A stretch of 39,093 nucleotides of DNA from Candidatus Amphirhobacter heronislandensis (GTDB lineage: Bacteria > Pseudomonadota > Gammaproteobacteria > Tethybacterales > Tethybacteraceae): NCBI GenBank assembly GCA_001750625.1, contig MEIE01000010.1, positions 1 through 39,093 of the forward strand, read 5' to 3'. Position 1 is the first letter of the stretch; every line of letters starts with the position of its first letter. Positions 6,799-16,926 of this stretch are shown here, in pieces. The notes beneath the pieces were generated by a model. It was not told the DNA's origin. It ran no database searches and was given only the letters and a program-made list of their open reading frames with translations. Position numbers and translations under genes: made by a program.

Positions 6799-7698
6799 AT
6801 GAAAAAAATCGCCATCGCCACCACAATCGCCCTGCTGGCCTCCCCGCTGGCCTGGTCCCAGCGCAGCGCCGACACCGCCGTCACGATCGGCATCGATTTC
6901 GGCGAACTCGAGCTCGCCAACTACGGCGAGTACTGCAGGCAGGCGCAGAGCCATCTCGAGGGCGTCACGCTGCAGCGGTTCAGCAGCGGCGGCGCCACGA
7001 CAACGCTAACGCCGATGCGGGCGCAGGGCCCCTGCGCGGACATCCAGTACACCTACCGCCTGCGCGCCGCCTTGCGGATTAACGACTGGCTCACGGCCAA
7101 GGGATCGTACATGACGGCCGAAACCTTCTCCAGCTCGCACAACATGACCGTGGTCTTCGCTGATGACGGCCTCGAGCCCGACGAAACTAGATTCAAAAGG
7201 TTCATGGGCGGGCTCGGCAGCTACGAGACCGAGTTCAGCCTCTTCCAGCTCGTCCTGCAGGGCGAGCGCGAGATGGCGCCGGACCTGTTCGTCGCCGGCC
7301 GGGCGGGAATCCGCAACTACGACATCGAGACCAGCTTCAGCCACGAGTACCACCACGAAATACCCGACAACGAGGCCGACAAGGCCTATCTCGACACCAA
7401 CCGCGAGATCCTGAACGGCCACATGCCTTCCCTCACCGAGCAGCGCACCGGCTCGGGCTCGGTCCTGCTGCTCGGCGGCGCCGTCGAGCGCCAGGCCAAC
7501 CGCAACCTGGCCGGCGTGATCGAGGCCGACCTCGCCTACGATTTCGAGACCGAGGAGACCGCGGTGGAGTACGCCTTCTTCGCCGACTGGACCGTCATCG
7601 AGAACGCCAGCCTGCGGCTCGGCTACGAGGCCTTCGCGGCGGGCCCCGAGGAGATGTCCCAGCTGTTCCTGGGCGCGGGCTACAGCCTGGAATTCTAG
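6799..7698 (+). CDS. Outer-membrane beta-barrel protein
   Basis: A 299-residue secreted protein: a signal peptide over about residues 1-20 (MKKIAIATTIALLASPLAWS), then long alternating beta-strands ending in the BAM-type C-terminus GAGYSLEF. It resembles the frameshifted gene at 5510 in the signal peptide, a G-I-D-F-G/G-V-D-M-G start to the mature protein, two cysteines at matching places (E-Y-C and G-P-C) and an I-N-D-W/I-N-D-M strand. It carries an extra acidic segment (about residues 175-215), possibly a surface loop. A GGGA ribosome binding site lies just upstream. The cargo or role of the barrel cannot be told from sequence. Confidence 0.8.
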   Translation: MKKIAIATTIALLASPLAWSQRSADTAVTIGIDFGELELANYGEYCRQAQSHLEGVTLQRFSSGGATTTLTPMRAQGPCADIQYTYRLRAALRINDWLTAKGSYMTAETFSSSHNMTVVFADDGLEPDETRFKRFMGGLGSYETEFSLFQLVLQGEREMAPDLFVAGRAGIRNYDIETSFSHEYHHEIPDNEADKAYLDTNREILNGHMPSLTEQRTGSGSVLLLGGAVERQANRNLAGVIEADLAYDFETEETAVEYAFFADWTVIENASLRLGYEAFAAGPEEMSQLFLGAGYSLEF

Positions 7699-7712
7699 GG
7701 GCCGGGATGGGC

Positions 7713-7718
7713 TAAAAT
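7713..7718 (+). promoter_or_regulatory. Probable -10 element of ilvD
   Basis: TAAAAT within GGGCTAAAATCCC, predicting a leader of about 34 bases before the ilvD start. The flanking GGGAT and ATCCC can also pair, so the site overlaps a small hairpin just after the barrel gene. Confidence 0.45.
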
Positions 7719-7758
7719 CCCGCCTTATGCTCCACAGGCAGGATTGACTGGCAATTAG

Positions 7759-9435
7759 GTGGCCCACCCCGGGAAGACCCGCAGCGGCGAGATAACGGAC
7801 GGCGACGCCCGCGCGCCGAACCGCTCCATGCTCCGCGCCGTCGGCTTCGGCGACGGCGACTTCGCCAAGCCGATTTGCGGCGTCGCCCACAGCCATTCGG
7901 ACCTCACCCCCTGCAACGCCAGCCTGGCGCCGCTGGCCGAGGCGGCCGCCGCCAGCCTCAAGGAGGCCGGCGTCATGCCCCAGACCTTCGGGACCATCAC
8001 GGTCTCGGACGGCATCTCGATGGGGACCAAGGGCATGAACTATTCGCTGGTCTCGCGGGAGGTCATCGCCGATTCCATCGAGACCGTCGCCAACGCCCAG
8101 CGCATGGACGGCATCCTGGTGGTCGGCGGCTGCGACAAGAACATGCCCGGCGGCATGATCGCGATCGCCCGCCTCAACATCCCGGCGGTCTACGTCTACG
8201 GCGGCACCATCATGCCCGGCAAGCTCGACGGCGAGGACCTCACCATCGTCAGCATCTTCGAGGCGGTCGGCCAACACGCCGCCGGCAAGATCGGCCGCGA
8301 GCGCTTCGAGGCGGTCGAGCGCAGCGCCATCCCCGGCCCGGGCTCCTGCGGCGGCATGTACACGGCCAACACCATGTCCAGCTCCATCGAGGCCCTCGGC
8401 ATGGCCCTGCCCTACTCCTCGACCATGGCCGCGATCGCGGCCGAGAAGGTCCAAAGCGCCAAGGAGGCCGGCGCCGCGCTGGCTGAAGCGGTCAAGCGGG
8501 GCATCCGCCCCCGCGACATCATGACCAAGGAGGCCTTCGAGAACGCCATCGTCACCACCATGGCGGTCGGCGGCTCGACCAACGCCGTCCTGCACCTGCT
8601 CGCCATCGCCCAGGCGGCCGAGGTGGACCTGTCCATCGACGACTTCGCCCGCCTGCGGGCCTCGTCGCCGGTGATCTGCGACCTCAAGCCCTCGGGCCGC
8701 TACGTGACCATCGACCTGCACCGCGCCGGCGGCATCCCGCAGGTGATGAAGCTGCTGCTGGACGCCGGCAAGCTGCACGGCGGCTGCCTCACCATCACCG
8801 GCAAGACCATCGCCGAGACCCTGGCGGAGGTCCCGGCGGCGCCGCCGGCGGACCAGGACGTCATCCGGCCGCTGGCCGAGCCGCTGTACGCCGAGGGCCA
8901 TCTGGCGATCCTGAAGGGCTCCTTGGCCCCCGAGGGCGCCGTGGCCAAAATCTCCGGCATCAAGGCCACCAGCTTCAAGGGCCCGGCGCGGGTCTTCGAG
9001 GACGAGGAAAGCGCCCTGCAGGCCATCTTGGCGGGCAAGATCAAGGCCGGCGACGTGGTCGTCATCCGCAACGAGGGCCCCAAGGGCGGCCCGGGCATGC
9101 GGGAGATGCTGGCGCCGACCTCGGCGATCATCGGCCAGGGCCTGGGCGACAGCGTCGCGCTGATCACCGACGGCCGCTTCTCCGGCGGCACCTACGGCTT
9201 CGTCGTCGGCCACATCGCGCCCGAGGCCGCCGTCGGCGGGCCGCTGGCGCTGGTGGCCGAGGGCGATGTCGTCAGCATCGACGCGAAGGCGCTGCGCCTC
9301 GACGTCGAGGTCGACGAGGCCGAGCTGCAGCGCCGCAAGGCCGCCTGGCAGGCGCCGGCGCTCGAAACCAGGGGCGCCCTGGGCAAGTACGTCCGCATGG
9401 TCGCCTCGGCCAGCGCCGGGGCGGTGACGGGCTAG
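7759..9435 (+). CDS. ilvD: Dihydroxy-acid dehydratase
   Basis: Dehydrates 2,3-dihydroxy-isovalerate and -methylvalerate in valine, isoleucine and leucine synthesis. At 558 residues it is the shorter IlvD type. Three cysteines that ligate the iron-sulfur cluster in the family are present: PCN at residue 52, GCDKNMPGG at 125 and [10 protein letters not shown] at 197. The C-terminal [12 protein letters not shown] and [12 protein letters not shown] motifs are intact. The start is GTG at 7759, the first in-frame codon after a TAG; the next ATG (7828) falls inside the conserved R-S-M-L-R-A motif and would be too late. No strong ribosome binding site is visible. No other branched-chain amino acid genes are nearby. 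Confidence 0.95.
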   Translation: MAHPGKTRSGEITDGDARAPNRSMLRAVGFGDGDFAKPICGVAHSHSDLTPCNASLAPLAEAAAASLKEAGVMPQTFGTITVSDGISMGTKGMNYSLVSREVIADSIETVANAQRMDGILVVGGCDKNMPGGMIAIARLNIPAVYVYGGTIMPGKLDGEDLTIVSIFEAVGQHAAGKIGRERFEAVERSAIPGPGSCGGMYTANTMSSSIEALGMALPYSSTMAAIAAEKVQSAKEAGAALAEAVKRGIRPRDIMTKEAFENAIVTTMAVGGSTNAVLHLLAIAQAAEVDLSIDDFARLRASSPVICDLKPSGRYVTIDLHRAGGIPQVMKLLLDAGKLHGGCLTITGKTIAETLAEVPAAPPADQDVIRPLAEPLYAEGHLAILKGSLAPEGAVAKISGIKATSFKGPARVFEDEESALQAILAGKIKAGDVVVIRNEGPKGGPGMREMLAPTSAIIGQGLGDSVALITDGRFSGGTYGFVVGHIAPEAAVGGPLALVAEGDVVSIDAKALRLDVEVDEAELQRRKAAWQAPALETRGALGKYVRMVASASAGAVTG

Positions 9436-9444
9436 GAGACGGAC

Positions 9445-9912
9445 ATGGCGCCACCGAACAAGAAGAACGGCCGCCGCCCCAAGATCGGCATGCTGGTGAT
9501 CAGCCACGGCGACCTCGGCGAGCATTTCATCGAGGCGGCGCGCATCATCTGCCAGGAGACCCTTGACGACCTTGAATCCCTGTCGATCCAGGCCTCCTAC
9601 GAGCGCGACAAGGTCCGCGAGCAGCTGGCCCGCAGCATGGAGCGCCTCGAGGCCAAGACCGACGAGATCATCGCCCTGTGCGACACCTACGGCTCGACGC
9701 CGTCGCGCATCCTGTGCGCCGGCAACTACAAGGCGCGGGTCAAGTGCGTCTTCGGCCTGAACCTGCCGATGCTGCTGGACTGCATCAACCTGCGGGGCGA
9801 GCTGGACCTGGACGGCCTCGCCGAGCAGATCTGCCAGGCCGGCGCCGAGGCGATCTTCGCCCGCGAGGCCGACGACGATGTCACGCCCGACCTCAAAGCG
9901 AGCGAAGCCTAG
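9445..9912 (+). CDS. PTS EIIA component, mannose family
   Basis: Phosphocarrier of the phosphotransferase system. The fold starts KIGMLVISHGDLGEHF, with the phosphorylated histidine at residue 21. CDTYGSTPSRIL and GLNLPMLLDCINLR match the D-x-x-G-x-T/S-P and N-L-P-M-L-L motifs of EIIA-Man. The first 12 residues are basic and not part of the domain. It overlaps the HPr-EI gene by 35 bases and follows ilvD by 9, so it is probably cotranscribed and coupled. With no EIIB or EIIC in the window, a regulatory rather than a sugar-transport role is likely, as in other proteobacteria with incomplete PTS sets. In several of these the system is controlled by HPr kinase, which is not seen here. Confidence 0.85.
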   Translation: MAPPNKKNGRRPKIGMLVISHGDLGEHFIEAARIICQETLDDLESLSIQASYERDKVREQLARSMERLEAKTDEIIALCDTYGSTPSRILCAGNYKARVKCVFGLNLPMLLDCINLRGELDLDGLAEQICQAGAEAIFAREADDDVTPDLKASEA

Positions 9913-11878
9913 CCCGGGCAAGCGCATCGCGCACGCCGCGGTCGAGGTCATCAACGACTGGGGGCTGCACGCGCGGCCGTCCGCCGCCCTCGGGCGGCTC
10001 GCCAAGGGCTTCGACGCCAAGATCACGATCCGCCACGACGGCCGCAAGGCCTCGGCGAGCTCGATCGCGCAGCTGCTGATCCTCGAGGCGGTCAAGGGCA
10101 GCCATCTCGAGCTCGAGGCCGAGGGCCCCGACGCCGAAGAGGCGATCGCCGCCCTCGCGGGGATGTTCGCCGACGGCTTCGGCGAGGACCACCGGGTCCT
10201 GCCCGGCGAGGGCAGCCGCTGCGGGGTCGCGGTCGGCGGGGTCCACATCCTGCACCAGGCCAACGACATCCCGCACTACTCCATCCCCAAGACCGCGGTG
10301 GCGCAGGAGCAAAAAAGGCTGGCGCAGGCGATCAAGGACGAGCGGCGGCACGTCCGCGAGCTCGACAAGGGCGGCGACCGCCTGATCGCGGAGTTCAGCA
10401 GCATGATGCTCGGCATGCTCGACGAGGAGCACGTCGCCGCGCAGCCGGCGCAGCAGATCCGCGCCGGCCTGGTCAACGCCGAGTGGGCCCTGAAGGTCTG
10501 CCTCGACGAGGTCATCGAGCAGTTCAACGCCAGCGGCAACGAGGTGATCCAGGCCCACGCCAACGACTACAGCCAGATGCTGCTGCGCCTGGTCGGCCGC
10601 ATGGCGGCGACCCGCCGCAAGCGGGCCAAGGTCCGCGAGGGCACCAAGCGGGTGGTGGTCAGCGCCAGCGTCGGCGCCGCCGACGTCATCGACTGCTACC
10701 GGGCGGGCTACGCCGGCCTGGTGACCAGCAGCGGCTCGTACAGCAGCCACGCGGCCATCCTGGCGCGCGGCCTGGGGATGCCGGCGCTGTTCGCGGTCGA
10801 CGCCAAGGCGCTGCGGGGCCTGGCCGAGGACACCCAGCTGATCCTCGATTCGGACGCCGGCGAGCTGCACGTCAAGCCCGACAAGGAGGTCGTCAAGCGC
10901 TTCGCCAAGAAGACCGCCCGCCGGCGCCCGCCGGCGGCCCGCGGCAAGGCGCCGGCGGCGACCAAGACCCGCGACGGCGTCCGCGTCCACCTGCACGCCA
11001 ACATCGAGTTCCTCGACGAGCTCGCGCCCGCCTACGCCGCCGGCGCCGAGGGCATCGGGCTGTACCGCACCGAGTTTTTGTTCCTCAACCGCGACGACGA
11101 GCCCGGCGAGGAGGAGCAGTACGTCGCCTACGCCGCCGCCGTCAAGGGCAGCGGCGGCCGGCCGGTGACCTTCAGGACCGCCGACATCGGCCACGACAAG
11201 GGCGGCGACGGCTCCAGCCACTCCTCGGCGATGGGGCTGCGCGGCATCCGCGACAGCCTGCGGCGGCCGGCGGCCTTCAAGGAGCAGCTGCGGGCGCTGC
11301 TGCGGGCCTCCGCGCACGGCCCGATGCGGATCATGCTGCCGATGGTCGTCCACGCCGCCGAGCTCGACGAGGCGGTCCGGCTGCTGCGCGAGGCCGCCAG
11401 CGAGACCGGCCAGCCGCCGGACCGGCTGCCGCCGGTCGGGGTGATGATCGAGATCCCCGGCGCGGTCTACGCCATGCCGCAGCTGGCGCGGCGCGCCGAT
11501 TTCTTCGCCATCGGCACCAACGACCTGATCCAGTACGCCCTGGCGGTGGACCGCAACCTGGCGGAGGTCGCCGAGCTGGCCGATTCCTGCCATCCGGGGG
11601 TGATCTCGCTGCTGGCGCGGACGGTGCGCCAGGGCAAGGAGCTGGGCCGCGAGGTGACGATGTGCGGCGAGCTGGCGGCCGACCCGCTGATGGCCTGCCT
11701 GTACTGCACCTTGGGCCTGCGGGGCCTGTCGATGGGCGCCGGCAAGATCGAGGCGGTCCGCGCCGCCTTGGGCCGTCACAGCATCCGCGGCCGGCGGCGG
11801 CTGGCCGAACGGCTGGCCGCCGGCGGCTCGGCGGCCGAGATCCGCGAGCTGCTGCAGGGCTTCGCCGAAGGCGGCTAG
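9878..11878 (+). CDS. HPr-enzyme I fusion phosphotransferase
   Basis: One 666-residue chain combining two PTS proteins. HPr occupies about residues 17-103, with the active histidine in GLHARPSA (His31). Enzyme I follows: a phosphohistidine domain with SGSYSSHAAILAR (His291), a basic Ala/Pro linker near 345-365, then the PEP-binding barrel with GIGLYRTEFLFL, MIEIPGAV, FAIGTNDL and the catalytic cysteine in VTMCGELA (Cys596). All key residues are present, so it should autophosphorylate from PEP and pass phosphate to its own HPr and on to the EIIA encoded just upstream. The ATG at 9878 lies inside the EIIA gene. No GAF domain is present, so it is not a PtsP-type protein. Confidence 0.9.
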   Translation: MSRPTSKRAKPSPGKRIAHAAVEVINDWGLHARPSAALGRLAKGFDAKITIRHDGRKASASSIAQLLILEAVKGSHLELEAEGPDAEEAIAALAGMFADGFGEDHRVLPGEGSRCGVAVGGVHILHQANDIPHYSIPKTAVAQEQKRLAQAIKDERRHVRELDKGGDRLIAEFSSMMLGMLDEEHVAAQPAQQIRAGLVNAEWALKVCLDEVIEQFNASGNEVIQAHANDYSQMLLRLVGRMAATRRKRAKVREGTKRVVVSASVGAADVIDCYRAGYAGLVTSSGSYSSHAAILARGLGMPALFAVDAKALRGLAEDTQLILDSDAGELHVKPDKEVVKRFAKKTARRRPPAARGKAPAATKTRDGVRVHLHANIEFLDELAPAYAAGAEGIGLYRTEFLFLNRDDEPGEEEQYVAYAAAVKGSGGRPVTFRTADIGHDKGGDGSSHSSAMGLRGIRDSLRRPAAFKEQLRALLRASAHGPMRIMLPMVVHAAELDEAVRLLREAASETGQPPDRLPPVGVMIEIPGAVYAMPQLARRADFFAIGTNDLIQYALAVDRNLAEVAELADSCHPGVISLLARTVRQGKELGREVTMCGELAADPLMACLYCTLGLRGLSMGAGKIEAVRAALGRHSIRGRRRLAERLAAGGSAAEIRELLQGFAEGG

Positions 11879-11888
11879 AATAAGAAGC

Positions 11889-12512
11889 ATGAACTACAGC
11901 CACAAGATGCTGCTGGCCTCGTCGACCACCGAACCCGACAGCCTGTTCCACCACTCGCTGGTCTACATCACCGCCCACACCGACCGGCACACCCTGGGCT
12001 TCATCGTCAACCGGGAGTCCACCACCTTGCTGAGCGAGCTGGTCAAGGGCACCGAGCTCGACCCGGACACGGCGGCCGCGCCGAAGATGACCCGGCCGCT
12101 GCTGCTGGGCGGCCCGGTCAGCTCCATGCACATCTCCTTGATGTACCAGGGCGTCCCCGCCGCCCCCGCCCTGGCGAAGATCGAGCGCGGCGACCGGGTG
12201 TACACCGCCTACGACGGCGACGGCGACAAGACCCAGGCGATCAAGGTCACCAAGACCGCCGAGGTGACCGAGAAGCTGCTGCGGGACATGCTCGAGCGGC
12301 CGGACCCGGAGGTCCGCTACCAGCTGTTCATGGGGCACGCCAGCTGGGAGCCCGGCCAGCTCGACGACGAGGTCAAGTACGACCAGTGGCTGGTGCTGGA
12401 CGCCGACCCCGAGATCATCTTCCACCCCAGGACCACGAAGCGCCGGGAGATGGCGGCGCGCTCCATCGACCTGAACCTCGGCCGCTGGCTGCCGCCGCTG
12501 CAGCACCCGTGA
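11889..12512 (+). CDS. algH: YqgE/AlgH family protein
   Basis: A 207-residue UPF0301 protein with the family's N-terminal H-S-L-V-Y-I-T segment, LGFIVNRE, the L-L-L-G-G-P-V motif and FMGHASWEPGQLDDE. Its biochemical role is not settled in any organism; in Pseudomonas it was linked to alginate control. The stop overlaps the GTG start of yqgF by four bases (GTGA), the conserved gammaproteobacterial arrangement. It begins 10 bases after the HPr-EI gene, so the PTS genes and this pair may be one transcript. Confidence 0.9.
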   Translation: MNYSHKMLLASSTTEPDSLFHHSLVYITAHTDRHTLGFIVNRESTTLLSELVKGTELDPDTAAAPKMTRPLLLGGPVSSMHISLMYQGVPAAPALAKIERGDRVYTAYDGDGDKTQAIKVTKTAEVTEKLLRDMLERPDPEVRYQLFMGHASWEPGQLDDEVKYDQWLVLDADPEIIFHPRTTKRREMAARSIDLNLGRWLPPLQHP

Positions 12513-12934
12513 GCGTGGTCCAGGGCCTGTTCTTCGCGCTGGACCCCGGCACCAAGAAGACCGGGGTGGCCATCGGCAACACCATCACCAACATGGCGAC
12601 CGCGCTCGAGCCGGTCGACGGCAACGCCGCCGAGCAGCTGACGCGGCTGGCGGACCTGTACCGGGTCTGGAAGCCGCAGCTGGCGGTGATCGGGCAGCCC
12701 GCCGGCGACGGCACCGCCAAGAAGGCGCGGGCGCGCAGCGACGAGCTCGCCGAGGAGCTGCGGCGCAAGCTGAAGATCCCGGTCGAGTTCATCGACGAGG
12801 CCTACTCCACCCAGGCGGCGCGGGCCGAGCGGGCGCTAAGCGGACAGCGGCGCGCCAGCGGCATCGACAGCCACGCGGCGCGGCTGTTGGCGGAGGCGTG
12901 GCTGGCGGATCTGCTGCGGCGGGAAGCCGCATAA
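12509..12934 (+). CDS. yqgF: YqgF/RuvX RNase-H-like nuclease
   Basis: Putative Holliday-junction resolvase family member, linked in E. coli to 16S rRNA end processing. The 141-residue product has the RNase-H-fold acidic residues: Asp in ALDPGTKKTGVAIG, Glu in IDEAYSTQAA and Asp in GIDSHAARLL. AVIGQP matches the central strand motif. I start at GTG 12509, which overlaps the upstream stop; a second GTG two codons later is also possible. The frame is open further upstream within algH, but that part has no similarity to the family. The gene ends 15 bases before an AT-rich orphan islet. Confidence 0.9.
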   Translation: MSVVQGLFFALDPGTKKTGVAIGNTITNMATALEPVDGNAAEQLTRLADLYRVWKPQLAVIGQPAGDGTAKKARARSDELAEELRRKLKIPVEFIDEAYSTQAARAERALSGQRRASGIDSHAARLLAEAWLADLLRREAA

Positions 12935-12949
12935 ATAAAGGAGTCGAAA

Positions 12950-13144
12950 ATGCCACTCGAAGAAGAAAAACAAAACCCCGGCGGAGCCCAAGAGCAAGCA
13001 CAGCCAGCAACGCAGGTACAACCTCCGGACAAAACCACCTCCCTTCTGGATCAACCCGCTCCGAAACATGACCAACGGGCCGAAGGACCGGATCTTTCGC
13101 AGATACAACTCGGAAAACCACCTGAGTCTTCCTCAGAGGAATAG
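12950..13144 (+). CDS. Small disordered orphan protein
   Basis: Not recognised. A 64-residue hydrophilic peptide rich in Glu, Gln and Pro, with no membrane segment and no cysteine, probably unfolded. A good ribosome binding site (AAAGGAG) lies 8 bases before the ATG, which supports real expression. Its stop is followed after two bases by the start of the next orphan, whose ribosome binding site falls in this gene's last codons, so the two are likely coupled. It marks the sharp drop in GC content after yqgF. Confidence 0.55.
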   Translation: MPLEEEKQNPGGAQEQAQPATQVQPPDKTTSLLDQPAPKHDQRAEGPDLSQIQLGKPPESSSEE

Positions 13145-13146
13145 CC

Positions 13147-13779
13147 TTGACCTTTTGGGAATTCATCGTGAGGATGGTTGCCTTTCCTCACTATGCGACC
13201 AAAAGAGGGCTGCGGGACGTCATGGTCGGCGCGAATCTAATTGCGCTGAAGCAGGTCATTGCCCGAGAGGTGATTGATAGGAAAATCACTTCCGAGGGGA
13301 CAAACGTATCCGGGCCCTTTCTTCCCGAAGAACGAGAAAAAGCTATGAAGAGCACACTAGAATATTTGGAAGAAAGAGATCTTCTTCTAGCCTGCAGAAT
13401 TAATGAGCTTTCTGTTCATGTCGCTTTCATTAGTGATGATGAAAAACATGAAAATATTTTTCAGGATTTGGGAAAAATCTGCAGGGGGCAGGGCGGCATT
13501 CACTGTTTATCTAAGAAGAAAGGCGTGTATGAAATCGTTCTTTCTAGCAATGAAGATGAAATTCCTCATTATCTAGCAAAAGATGATGGCAAAGAAATAG
13601 CGCTCTTTTGGGTGAAGCTTTTGCTATGTTTTCTGGCATACGGTCTGATTTTTGATGGGGGCAAGCAAGGTGTCGTCAATAGCCTCTGTGATTTTATCTC
13701 CGTAACTTCTTTTTATTTCTGCCTTTACTTTATTATCATTCAAATTAATTTACCAGAAAAGTCCGGCAAAAGTGATTAG
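13147..13779 (+). CDS. Orphan protein with C-terminal membrane anchor
   Basis: Not recognised. A 210-residue product with a soluble N-terminal part (about 1-150) containing an EEREKAMKSTLEYLEER helix, then two hydrophobic segments near residues 155-172 and 180-200 and a short charged tail. The start is TTG at 13147, with GAGGAA as ribosome binding site 5 bases upstream; a GTG at 13168 is an alternative. The gene is strongly AT-rich against its neighbours. Its stop overlaps that of the convergent gene at 13776 (TTAG). Together with the small gene upstream it forms a two-gene cassette of unknown function. Confidence 0.6.
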   Translation: MTFWEFIVRMVAFPHYATKRGLRDVMVGANLIALKQVIAREVIDRKITSEGTNVSGPFLPEEREKAMKSTLEYLEERDLLLACRINELSVHVAFISDDEKHENIFQDLGKICRGQGGIHCLSKKKGVYEIVLSSNEDEIPHYLAKDDGKEIALFWVKLLLCFLAYGLIFDGGKQGVVNSLCDFISVTSFYFCLYFIIIQINLPEKSGKSD

Positions 13780-14213
13780 GGCTTTTCTCTTTCGGTAATT
13801 TCTTCAAATACGAAGCGGCATTGCTCCTCTTTAAGATATCTCCAATAAGTGCCAACAAATCTTCCCGCCATTTCCCGACGCACGCTTTTATAGTTTATCC
13901 AGATATCATAATCTTCTTCGTCTTCAAAATAAAACGGCAGAGCGTCTATTGATACATAAAGTCTTGTAAAATTATCTTTGAAGTGCCAGCTCTCAGGCGA
14001 GTTTCCAAGCACAAGCAGAATCGGGCGCTCCGGCTTCAGCCATCCTTTGCGAGATGCCCAGGCACGAAAACGTCTGCTAGCAGTCGCCCAATCCTCTAGG
14101 TTTTTGATGATTTTTTCAGGTCCAGAAGCCGCTAAAAGGGCTAGGACAAGCCAGCCGATAGTAGGTGAGGATGAAAGAAACTTCCATGCCAGAGAGAAAA
14201 AGTCGGAAACCAT
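13776..14213 (-). CDS. Orphan protein with N-terminal membrane helix
   Basis: Not recognised. A 145-residue product with one hydrophobic segment (about residues 18-31), a basic linker (RFRAWASRKGWLKPERP) and a C-terminal domain containing LYVSIDALPFYFEDEEDYD. That D-x-h-P-F acidic stretch resembles one in the orphan at 17916 (LTLDPIPFPDEDRKK), hinting at a shared family. AT-rich. It lies 22 bases upstream of the end of gltX on the opposite side, pointing toward the convergent gene at 13147. No clear ribosome binding site is present beyond a weak GGA. Confidence 0.55.
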   Translation of the reverse strand: MVSDFFSLAWKFLSSSPTIGWLVLALLAASGPEKIIKNLEDWATASRRFRAWASRKGWLKPERPILLVLGNSPESWHFKDNFTRLYVSIDALPFYFEDEEDYDIWINYKSVRREMAGRFVGTYWRYLKEEQCRFVFEEITEREKP

Positions 14214-14235
14214 CTAACTGTTCCAAAATCTCTTG

Positions 14236-15633
14236 TTATTTGCCTATTTTACTCACCGAACGCAGTCGTTCGCAACAAATATTTGATTCCAAAATAGAAG
14301 CCACCAGCGCCACATCTGGAGATTTGGTCTTCCCCGTCAGCGCCACCCGCAGCGGCATCCCTAGCCGTGGGAACTTCAGGCCGTGCTCCTTGCAGCAGTC
14401 CTTGATCGCCTGCTTGATGGCGCCCTGGCTGAACTCCTCCAGCTTCTCCAGCCGCTGTACCAGCGCGGCGAAGGCCTCCCGGTTGTCGTCCCCCAGCTGC
14501 CCCTGCAGCGTCGCATCCAGCCCCTCCGGCGGCTGCAGCCATGACAGCTCCTCCCGCAATTCGGTCAGGGTACGGGCCTTCTCCATGCCGATCTCGATGG
14601 CCTCGGCAGAGGTTTCGATGCCGGCCAGCTCTGCCACCTCGGCCGGCGGCAGCGCGCGCAGGTGCTGCTGGTTGATCCATTGCAGGCGCTCGAGGTCGAA
14701 ACGCGCCGCGCTCTTGTTCACCTTGCCCAGCTCGAAGGCCGCCGCCAGCTCGGCGGGCGTGTAGACCTCCTGCCCCGGCTGGGTCCAACCCAGCTGCGCC
14801 AGGTAGTTCACCATCGCCGGCGCGATGATGCCCATCTGCCGGTAATGGTCGACGTCCACCGCCATGTTGCGCTTGGACAGCCGCTCGTACGCCGGCTCGC
14901 CGCTCTCCAGCGTCGCGGGCTCGCCGTTCTCGTCCAGCCGCCGCCCGAGGATCAGCGGCAGGTGCGCGAAGCGGGGGATCTCCTGCCCCAGCGCCCGGTG
15001 GATGTGCACCTGGCGCAGGGTGTTGGTCAGGTGGTCCTCGCCGCGGATGACGTCGGTGATGCCCATCTCGCCGTCGTCGACAACGGCCGCGAAGTTGTAG
15101 GTGGCCGAGCCGTCGGCCCGCAGGATGACCGGGTCGTCGAACTCCTTGTTCGCGACCGAGACCTCGCCGCGGATCAGGTCGCTGATCGCGCAGTCGCCCT
15201 CGGTCGGGGTCGCGAAGCGCAGGCAGTACTCGCCGGTCGCCGGCCAGTCGGTCCGGCCGCGCCAGCGCCGGTCGTACTGCGGCTTGAGGCCCTGGCGCTC
15301 CTGCGCCGTCCGCAGCTCGTCGAGCTCGGCGGCGGTCGCGTAGCAGCGGTAGGCCTTGCCCTCCTCCACCAGCCGTTCGGCCGCGGCCTGGTACAGCGCG
15401 GCGCGCTCGGACTGCCGCACCGCCGGTCCGTCCCGCTCCAGCCCCAGCCAGTCCAGGGCGGCGATGATCGCCTCCTCGTGCTCGGGCAGCGAGCGCTGCC
15501 GGTCGGTGTCCTCTATCCGCAGCAGGAAGGTCCCGCCCGAATGCCGGGCCCAGGCCCAGTTGAACAGCGCGGTCCGGGCGCCGCCCAGATGCAGCCTGCC
15601 CGTCGGGCTCGGCGCGAAGCGGCAGACGGCCAT
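14236..15633 (-). CDS. gltX: Glutamyl-tRNA synthetase
   Basis: Charges glutamate onto tRNA-Glu. A class I synthetase of 465 residues with RFAPSPTGRLHLGGART (HIGH-type motif), the ARG-rich connective domain, VIRGEDHLTNTLRQ and a KMSKS-type motif reading RLSKRNM. About 13-15 extra residues (ENGEPATLESGEPAY) separate the LILG strand from that motif, where most GluRS have only a short D-D-G-K turn. The last 20 or so codons become AT-rich and divergent (NICCERLRSV), where the gene meets the orphan islet. The start codon lies 6 bases after the serS stop, so the two are probably cotranscribed with the ABC ATPase gene. Confidence 0.95.
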   Translation of the reverse strand: MAVCRFAPSPTGRLHLGGARTALFNWAWARHSGGTFLLRIEDTDRQRSLPEHEEAIIAALDWLGLERDGPAVRQSERAALYQAAAERLVEEGKAYRCYATAAELDELRTAQERQGLKPQYDRRWRGRTDWPATGEYCLRFATPTEGDCAISDLIRGEVSVANKEFDDPVILRADGSATYNFAAVVDDGEMGITDVIRGEDHLTNTLRQVHIHRALGQEIPRFAHLPLILGRRLDENGEPATLESGEPAYERLSKRNMAVDVDHYRQMGIIAPAMVNYLAQLGWTQPGQEVYTPAELAAAFELGKVNKSAARFDLERLQWINQQHLRALPPAEVAELAGIETSAEAIEIGMEKARTLTELREELSWLQPPEGLDATLQGQLGDDNREAFAALVQRLEKLEEFSQGAIKQAIKDCCKEHGLKFPRLGMPLRVALTGKTKSPDVALVASILESNICCERLRSVSKIGK

Positions 15634-15639
15634 GACGGT

Positions 15640-16922
<1,283 letters not shown>

Positions 16923-16926
<4 letters not shown>

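Noticed and set aside
7006-10269. Very long open frame on the minus strand across the barrel gene, ilvD and the PTS genes
   Set aside because: It is antisense to genes with clear family motifs; long antisense frames are expected at this GC content, and the translation is low-complexity Gly/Ala/Arg/Asp.
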